10,619 bases of DNA, taken from assembly GCA_964443385.1 (NCBI GenBank), contig CAYUCO010000081.1:1-10619 (forward strand), in the 5' to 3' direction. Source of the stretch: VFHP01 sp964443385. GTDB lineage: Bacteria > Chloroflexota > Dehalococcoidia > Lucifugimonadales > UBA2985. The position numbers and the translations under genes were made by a program. The notes under the pieces were generated by a model. That model worked only from the letters and a program-made list of their open reading frames with translations, was not told where the DNA came from and did not search any database. Each line of letters opens with the position of its first letter. Position 1 is the stretch's first letter. Below, piece after piece: positions 6,700-10,619 of the stretch.

Positions 6700-8208
6700 T
6701 TAGAGATGATCAACCTTTCTGAGCTGAGGGAACAAGACTACTTCTCGTATTGTTTGCTGGTTAGTAAGCAGCATGATAAGTCGGTCTATTCCTATTCCTA
6801 GGCCACCCGTAGGGGGCATTCCGTGCTCCAATGCTATAAGGAAATCCTCATCTAATCTGTCGTGATCTTCCATTTGATAGTGAGTGCGTAATTCTTCCTG
6901 TTCTACAAAACGTTTTCTTTGGACCAAAGGATCGTTCAGCTCAGTGAAAGAATTAGCTATTTCCATTCCGCATATGAACGCTTCAAATCGTTCTGTTAAA
7001 TCTGGATCTCCGGGTTTATTTTTTGCTAGAGGGCTCATTTCGACTGGATAGTCTATCAGGAAGGTTGGTTGAATTAGATTGGGTTCCACTTTGGAACTGA
7101 CAATTTTATCGATAAGACGTCCACGACTTTCCGAATATTTAGCTTCAATGCCTATATTGTTCATTTCTTCGGAGAGTTGCTTCGGATCTTGATAATTATC
7201 AATATTAATGTTGCTGAATTGATAAATTGCTTCTTTTAATGGTAGTTTTTTCCAGGGAGGTGAGAGAACAATGGTATGATTTGCCCAAGTCACTTGAGTG
7301 CTACCTAAGAGTTCGCTTGCCACAGTAGAAACTAGGTTTTCCACCATCGTCATCACATCATTGTAGTCTGCGTATGCTTGATAGCTTTCCAGTAAGGTGA
7401 ACTCTGGGTTGTGATCGGCGTCAATGCCTTCGTTTCTGAAAACGCGCCCAATCTCGTAGACCTTTTCGAATCCTCCAACTATCAGACGCTTGAGGTACAG
7501 TTCAGTTGCAATTCGGAGGTATAAATCTTGGTCTAAAGAATTATGGTGGGTAGAGAAAGGACGAGCCATAGCTCCTGCTGCTATAGGGACTAGAATTGGT
7601 GTTTCTACCTCTAAGAACCCTTGCTGATCCATAAACCTTCTTATCTGACTTATGACGTTGCTTCTTGTCTGAAAAACGGTTTTTATATTTTCGTTGGTAG
7701 CTAAGTCTAAGTATCTTTGTCTGTACCTCTTTTCTGTATCTTGGATCCCGTGCCATTTTTCAGGTAGCCCTCGAAGGGCTTTGCATAAGATTATTATTTG
7801 TGTGGCTTTCAGGGTGATTTCACCTGTTTTAGTGCGGAATAAAACCCCATCAACTCCTATAAAATCTCCTATATCAAGGCATTCCAAGAGGGAATATGTA
7901 TTTCCCAGTTGATCTTTTTTGCAAAAGATTTGAATTCGTTCAGTACCGTCGTTGACGTCTAGAAAAGATGCCTTTCCCATATTGCGTTGCGCGGTTATTC
8001 TGCCTGCTAATTGAAAACTGTTTTCAGTGGTATAGCCAGTTTCATGCTTGGACTCTGCACTTTGATAGAGTTTTACAACATCTTTGTTGCTGTGAGACCG
8101 AGAGAAGTTTGTTGGATAGGGATCTATTCCAAGAGAATAGATCTTTTCTAATTTATCTCTTCTGGCTTCAGAAATAGACTTGTTTTCTTCAGGTTTGGAA
8201 TCACTCAT
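6700..8208 (-). CDS. lysS: Lysine--tRNA ligase, class II (LysRS)
   Basis: Class II LysRS charges tRNA-Lys with lysine. From the ATG at 8208 the product is 502 residues, the normal family length. An N-terminal OB-fold anticodon-binding domain (about 65-140; LAGRITAQRNMGKASFLDV) is followed by the linker ending in RYRQRYLDL. The catalytic core has motif 1 GFLEVETPIL (197-206), motif 2 RVFRNEGIDADHNPEFT (255-271) and motif 3 GGLGIGIDRLIMLL (468-481). The frame stays open 15 codons further to a TTG at 8253, but that TTG overlaps a perfect TATAAT (8253-8258) that looks like the promoter -10 box, so it would not be transcribed. The ATG is therefore preferred, although its ribosome binding site is weak (GAAG at about 8 bases). 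First gene of the minus-strand block lysS-HAD phosphatase-serS, and divergent from the Rrf2 regulator gene. Confidence 0.95.
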   Translation of the reverse strand: MSDSKPEENKSISEARRDKLEKIYSLGIDPYPTNFSRSHSNKDVVKLYQSAESKHETGYTTENSFQLAGRITAQRNMGKASFLDVNDGTERIQIFCKKDQLGNTYSLLECLDIGDFIGVDGVLFRTKTGEITLKATQIIILCKALRGLPEKWHGIQDTEKRYRQRYLDLATNENIKTVFQTRSNVISQIRRFMDQQGFLEVETPILVPIAAGAMARPFSTHHNSLDQDLYLRIATELYLKRLIVGGFEKVYEIGRVFRNEGIDADHNPEFTLLESYQAYADYNDVMTMVENLVSTVASELLGSTQVTWANHTIVLSPPWKKLPLKEAIYQFSNINIDNYQDPKQLSEEMNNIGIEAKYSESRGRLIDKIVSSKVEPNLIQPTFLIDYPVEMSPLAKNKPGDPDLTERFEAFICGMEIANSFTELNDPLVQRKRFVEQEELRTHYQMEDHDRLDEDFLIALEHGMPPTGGLGIGIDRLIMLLTNQQTIREVVLFPQLRKVDHL

Positions 8209-8252
8209 TGGATTAAACTTCGTGCAATTAATTACTGGTTGGATGTGCGCCA

Positions 8253-8258
8253 ATTATA
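8253..8258 (-). promoter_or_regulatory. Candidate -10 box for the lysS operon
   Basis: A perfect TATAAT on the minus strand, with a weak -35 (TTTTCC, 3/6) at 17 bases. Transcription would start near 8246, leaving a leader of about 38 bases before the ATG at 8208. The position argues against the upstream TTG as the lysS start. Confidence 0.45.
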
Positions 8259-8382
8259 GGACAGGTGTGGGAAAAGGAAAAGTCGTATATAGATTGTTAA
8301 AGTTTTGTACATTGATCCTGTTACAGTTTTATAGGATATTAGCCTAGCCATTTACTGCTAACTTGAGCATGGTGACTTAGTC

Positions 8383-8412
8383 TTGTAGCACAAACAGCGC
8401 AGATGGTATACT
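8383..8412 (+). promoter_or_regulatory. Candidate promoter for the Rrf2 regulator gene
   Basis: TTGTAG (8383-8388) and TATACT (8407-8412) are separated by 18 bases. The -10 matches 5/6 and the -35 4/6. A small inverted repeat TCGG-A-CCGA (8412-8420) falls on the expected transcription start, and a TAG-TTCTAGC motif follows at 8427-8437. Both are possible sites for autoregulation. Confidence 0.5.
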
Positions 8413-8448
8413 CGGACCGAATGGAATAGCTTCTAGCAGGAGGGACAG

Positions 8449-8868
8449 TTGCGAGTTTCGATGAGAGTTGACTACGGAGTTAGGGCTCTGGTGGATCTAG
8501 CAGAACGTCAAGGAGATGGTCCGGTGCAAAGCGCAGATATTGCGAGGCGGCAGAGTATTCCTGAGTCCTATTTAGACCAACTTTTGGTTATGTTGCATAG
8601 GGCAGGTCTGATTGCCAGTCGCCGGGGTCCTCATGGGGGGCACGTTTTGGCAGCTGATCCGCTTGATATCAACCTTGGCGCGGCTGTAGCGGTGCTGGAT
8701 GGATCTACTGCAATCCTAGGATGTATGGATGATCCCTCTGAGTGTCAACTTTCACATTCATGTTCACAGCGCGAGCTGTGGCAAAAAGTTGAAGATGCAG
8801 TGCAGAGTGTTCTAGCCAACACAACTCTTGCAGAGCTAGTTGCCAGGCAACATGCCTTACATTCCTAA
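8449..8868 (+). CDS. Rrf2-family transcriptional regulator (IscR/CymR type)
   Basis: The 139-residue product is an Rrf2-family winged helix-turn-helix regulator. Residues 1-20 (MRVSMRVDYGVRALVDLAER) match the family's N-terminal helix. The HTH region holds SADIARRQSIPESYLDQLLVMLHRAGLIASRRGPHGGHVLA (28-68), including the wing. Three cysteines, C92, C99 and C105, lie where IscR has its [2Fe-2S] ligands (C92, C98, C104 in E. coli), with spacing x6 rather than x5 between the first two; an Fe-S or thiol sensor is therefore likely. The start is TTG: AGGAGGG (8438-8444) lies 4 bases before it, and the family N-terminus begins there, whereas the ATG at 8461 is 16 bases from that site and would lose conserved residues. 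It is followed by a MoeB-type gene and cysM, so a role in sulfur/cysteine control, as for CymR, is inferred. Confidence 0.93.
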   Translation: MRVSMRVDYGVRALVDLAERQGDGPVQSADIARRQSIPESYLDQLLVMLHRAGLIASRRGPHGGHVLAADPLDINLGAAVAVLDGSTAILGCMDDPSECQLSHSCSQRELWQKVEDAVQSVLANTTLAELVARQHALHS

Positions 8869-8913
8869 GTGCTTGGTAAGCCAAATAAAATAATTTTGTG
8901 TTAAGACATTTGA

Positions 8914-8925
8914 CTAGAATTCTAG
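8914..8925. promoter_or_regulatory. Palindrome before the MoeB-type gene, candidate operator/-10
   Basis: CTAGAATTCTAG is a perfect 12-base palindrome, 46 bases before the chosen start of the next gene. It contains TAGAAT (8915-8920), a 5/6 match to a -10 box, though no good -35 was found. A similar TAG-TTCTAGC string occurs upstream of the Rrf2 gene (8427-8437), so this is a candidate binding site for that regulator. Confidence 0.4.
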
Positions 8926-8955
8926 CGTAGTGACACAAGTAAGTGGAATGGATAC

Positions 8956-8963
8956 AAGGAGAG
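8956..8963 (+). promoter_or_regulatory. Ribosome binding site fixing the MoeB-type gene start
   Basis: AAGGAGAG lies 8 bases before the ATG at 8972. The two earlier in-frame starts, GTG at 8930 and ATG at 8948, lack such a site, and the GTG sits 5 bases past the palindrome at 8914-8925. Confidence 0.7.
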
Positions 8964-8971
8964 AAAAAACT

Positions 8972-9787
8972 ATGGCTCAAACCACTACTTTCACCGCCGA
9001 ACAGGTGAAACGATACAGCAGGCATATTATCATGCCTCAAATAGGTAGCAAAGGCCAAAGGAAACTTCTGGATTCGAAGGTGCTGCTTATAGGTGCAGGC
9101 GGATTGGGTTCACCATCGGCCTTATACTTGGCAGCGGCAGGTGTGGGAACGATCGGCATTGTTGATTTTGATGTAGTAGAAATTACGAATTTACAACGCC
9201 AGATCTTGCATCATGGCCATGACGTAGGAAGACTTAAGGTTGATTCAGCTATCGACACTATCGCGGACATCAATCCTGATGTAAAAGTGAATCCCTATCA
9301 GGTCCGATTAACGTCTGAGAATGCGATGGAGTTATTTTCTGATTATGACGTAGTACTTGACGGGACGGATAATTTCCCTACTCGCTATTTGGTTAATGAT
9401 GCTTGTGTAATGCTTAATAAACCCAATGTGCATGGTAGTATTTTCTTATTTGAAGGCCAAGCGTCCACATTTATGCCAGGCCAAGGATGCTACAGATGCC
9501 TCTATCCAAGTCCTCCACCTGCAGGAATGGTTCCTAATTGTGCGGAAGCAGGTGTATTAGGTGTACTACCCGGGATAGTGGGTAGTATTCAAGCGATCGA
9601 AGCCATCAAAGTTTTGCTTGAATTAGGTGATTCACTGGTTGGTAGATTATTGCTGTTTGATGCTTTAACTATGGAATTTCGGCAGGTGAAATTACGTAGG
9701 AATGTTGAATGTCCTGTGTGCGGCGAGAATCCAACTATTAAGGAGCTTATAGATTACGAGCAGTTTTGCGGTATTCCGGGAAGCTAA
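8972..9787 (+). CDS. moeB: MoeB/MoeZ/ThiF-type sulfur-carrier adenylyltransferase
   Basis: The 271-residue product is an E1-like enzyme that adenylates the C-terminal Gly-Gly of a ubiquitin-like sulfur carrier (MoaD, ThiS or CysO) with ATP, the step before thiocarboxylation. Visible features are RYSRHIIMPQIG (14-25), the nucleotide loop GAGGLGSP (41-48), the DFDVVEITNLQRQ acidic/arginine region (65-77), DGTDNFPTR (130-138), two zinc-binding pairs CYRC (173-176) and CPVC (247-250), and PNCAEAGVLGVLPG (188-201), whose C190 is the conserved cysteine of this group. The tail PTIKELIDYEQFCG (254-267) is like the linker of actinobacterial MoeZ, but the protein ends there, without the C-terminal rhodanese domain of MoeZ or Uba4. 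Sulfur must then come from another donor. MoeB and ThiF roles cannot be separated by sequence alone. The neighbouring cysM favours activation of a CysO-like carrier for cysteine synthesis. Confidence 0.93.
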   Translation: MAQTTTFTAEQVKRYSRHIIMPQIGSKGQRKLLDSKVLLIGAGGLGSPSALYLAAAGVGTIGIVDFDVVEITNLQRQILHHGHDVGRLKVDSAIDTIADINPDVKVNPYQVRLTSENAMELFSDYDVVLDGTDNFPTRYLVNDACVMLNKPNVHGSIFLFEGQASTFMPGQGCYRCLYPSPPPAGMVPNCAEAGVLGVLPGIVGSIQAIEAIKVLLELGDSLVGRLLLFDALTMEFRQVKLRRNVECPVCGENPTIKELIDYEQFCGIPGS

Positions 9788-9838
9788 ATGTTTCAGATAG
9801 GATGATTATTCTATAGGCACAAAACAGTAGTATTTTTA

Positions 9839-9867
9839 TTGACACTTTATTGCCCTCGTGCTAGTAT
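9839..9867 (+). promoter_or_regulatory. Strong sigma-70-type promoter for the cysM leader
   Basis: A perfect TTGACA (9839-9844) is followed after exactly 17 bases by TAGTAT (9862-9867, 4/6). Transcription would start near 9874, giving cysM its own promoter and a leader of about 178 bases before the start codon. Confidence 0.65.
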
Positions 9868-9901
9868 TCCCTCCTTGAATGAGAAGGATGATGGATTAAA
9901 A

Positions 9902-9934
9902 ATGTTTTTGATGTGCAGGTGTACCAACTCATAG
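9902..9934 (+). CDS. Putative Cys-codon leader peptide upstream of cysM (10 aa)
   Basis: A 10-codon frame reads MFLMCRCTNS and then TAG. Its two cysteine codons (TGC 9914-9916 and TGT 9920-9922) are separated by one AGG arginine codon. It lies about 28 bases after the predicted transcription start and 41 bases before an intrinsic terminator, in front of a cysteine synthase gene, which is the layout of an attenuation leader. The Shine-Dalgarno is only fair (AGAAGG, 9882-9887, 14 bases from the ATG). A second short frame (9879-9899) ends just before it. Two Cys codons in ten are suggestive but could be chance; translation is not shown. Confidence 0.42.
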   Translation: MFLMCRCTNS

Positions 9935-9975
9935 GGTATTTGTAGCTTGACTGCTATAGAGCATGTCTGGCTGTG

Positions 9976-10006
9976 CCCGCTCAGTTAATTCGGAGCGGGT
10001 TTTTTT
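9976..10006 (+). terminator. Intrinsic terminator/attenuator in the cysM leader
   Basis: CCCGCTC (9976-9982) pairs perfectly with GAGCGGG (9993-9999) around a 10-base loop, followed by seven T residues (10000-10006). It lies 46 bases before the cysM start and downstream of the cysM promoter, so it would stop cysM transcription unless relieved; it could also end transcripts from the MoeB-type gene. A competing pairing of GAGC (9959-9962) with GCTC (9979-9982), with an inner GGC/GCC stem (9969-9971 with 9975-9977), would consume the terminator's 5' arm and could act as antiterminator. Confidence 0.85.
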
Positions 10007-10051
10007 ATGGAAAGGTTACTATTTTAATTAATCACTGCAGAGGATCGTTTG

Positions 10052-10619
10052 TTGAATAAGGTTGACAGTCTAATTTCACAAGGCCTGTTGGGTACAATAG
10101 GTAATACTCCCTTGATAGAACTAAAGAACATCTCTCCAAAGGTAGGTGTACGGTTTTTTGTAAAATTGGAAGGCAATAATCCCACTGGCAGTGTCAAAGA
10201 CAGGATTGCAAAAAAAATGATTGAAACTGCCGAAAATAGTGGCAAGTTAACTCCTGGAAAGGTCATTTTAGAGCCCACTAGCGGTAATACAGGTATATCT
10301 TTAGCAATGATAGGCAGATTAAAAGGCTACAAAGTTAAAGTAGTAATGCCGGAAAACGTGAGTATAGAACGCATTCAATTATTGAAGGCCTATGGTGCTG
10401 ATATTCATTTATCGGAGCCGAACGGTGGCACTAATCATTCAGTTCAGGTGGCCAAAAGTTTAGCTGACTCGAACCCAAACTATTTCATGCCATACCAATA
10501 TGGAAATCCCTCTAATCCCGATGTTCATTTCGAGACTACTGGACCAGAAATAATAAGAGATTTGCCAAATATCACTCACTTTGTTGCAGGGTTGGGTACG
10601 GGCGGTACCTTGATGGGTG
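10052..10619 (+). CDS. cysM: PLP-dependent cysteine synthase, CysM type (C-terminally cut by window)
   Basis: The first 189 residues of a fold-type II PLP enzyme are visible; the gene continues past the window. GNTPL (17-21) is followed by the PLP lysine K49 in NPTGSVKDR, the substrate-binding loop TSGNTG (76-81), and the glycine-rich phosphate loop GLGTGGT (180-186). Several segments resemble mycobacterial CysM, which uses O-phosphoserine and sulfide carried by CysO-thiocarboxylate: RLKGYKVKVVMPEN, YQYGNPSNPDVHFETTGPE (148-166) and DLPNITHFVAGLGTGGTLMG (170-189). The O-phosphoserine-selecting arginine of that enzyme lies beyond the window. An O-acetylserine sulfhydrylase or cystathionine synthase-like activity is the alternative. 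An in-frame TAA at 10025-10027 and no ATG for over 50 codons force a TTG start; GAGG (10040-10043) sits 8 bases before TTG 10052 and 5 before TTG 10049, so the exact codon is uncertain. Confidence 0.9.
   Translation, partial: MNKVDSLISQGLLGTIGNTPLIELKNISPKVGVRFFVKLEGNNPTGSVKDRIAKKMIETAENSGKLTPGKVILEPTSGNTGISLAMIGRLKGYKVKVVMPENVSIERIQLLKAYGADIHLSEPNGGTNHSVQVAKSLADSNPNYFMPYQYGNPSNPDVHFETTGPEIIRDLPNITHFVAGLGTGGTLMG

Noticed and set aside
8209..8253. TTG start of lysS at 8253, adding 15 residues
   Set aside because: The TTG overlaps a TATAAT that looks like the promoter -10, no ribosome binding site precedes it, and the ATG at 8208 gives the normal LysRS length.
8930..8971. GTG start for the MoeB-type gene at 8930
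   Set aside because: No Shine-Dalgarno precedes it and a palindromic operator-like element lies directly upstream; AAGGAGAG supports ATG 8972.
9874..10006. T-box riboswitch in the cysM leader
   Set aside because: The leader is short, and the only T-box-like string (AGGTGTACC at 9917-9925) lacks the TGGN that pairs with the tRNA end. No stem I specifier architecture was found.
10024..10278. Minus-strand 84-codon frame opposite cysM
   Set aside because: It is a shadow of the cysM coding strand, with no ribosome binding site or recognisable domain.

Overview
The window is a compact, moderately AT-rich bacterial chromosome segment made almost entirely of housekeeping genes. No mobile element, CRISPR array or phage gene is visible, and no gene-free stretch exceeds about 265 bases. 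Several genes start with TTG or GTG. The organism is most likely a Chloroflexota bacterium of the Dehalococcoidia/SAR202 kind. That placement is an inference from gene content, especially an actinobacterial-style CysM with a MoeB/MoeZ-type activating enzyme under an Rrf2 regulator; no rRNA or marker phylogeny was available, so it is tentative.

Left part (1-3982). A truncated RidA-family gene points left, and the complete translational GTPase gene typA points right. Next come a very small SEC-C zinc-motif protein (minus strand), a carboxymuconolactone decarboxylase-family protein (plus), the methionine sulfoxide reductase gene msrB (minus), and, divergent from msrB, an unrecognised single-pass membrane protein (plus).

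Middle part (4017-8258). A minus-strand block reads, in transcription order, lysS, a HAD-IB phosphatase, serS, tRNA-Ser(UGA), yajQ. lysS and the phosphatase gene are 3 bases apart, and serS follows after 19 bases, so these three look like one operon. The tRNA charged by SerRS lies just downstream, behind a hairpin and its own -10 box.

Right part (8383-10619). A plus-strand sulfur-assimilation cluster holds an Rrf2-family regulator with three cysteines placed like the Fe-S ligands of IscR, a MoeB/MoeZ/ThiF-type activating enzyme, and cysM (cut by the window end). The cysM sequence resembles the mycobacterial CysM that takes sulfide from the thiocarboxylated carrier CysO, and the MoeB-type enzyme would activate such a carrier. 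cysM has a separate, well-formed promoter, then a leader with a short reading frame carrying two closely spaced Cys codons, then a strong intrinsic terminator before the TTG start. This layout suggests attenuation of cysM by cysteine supply and is the most interesting signal here. Similar TAG..TTC motifs recur near all three promoters of the cluster and may be regulator sites.
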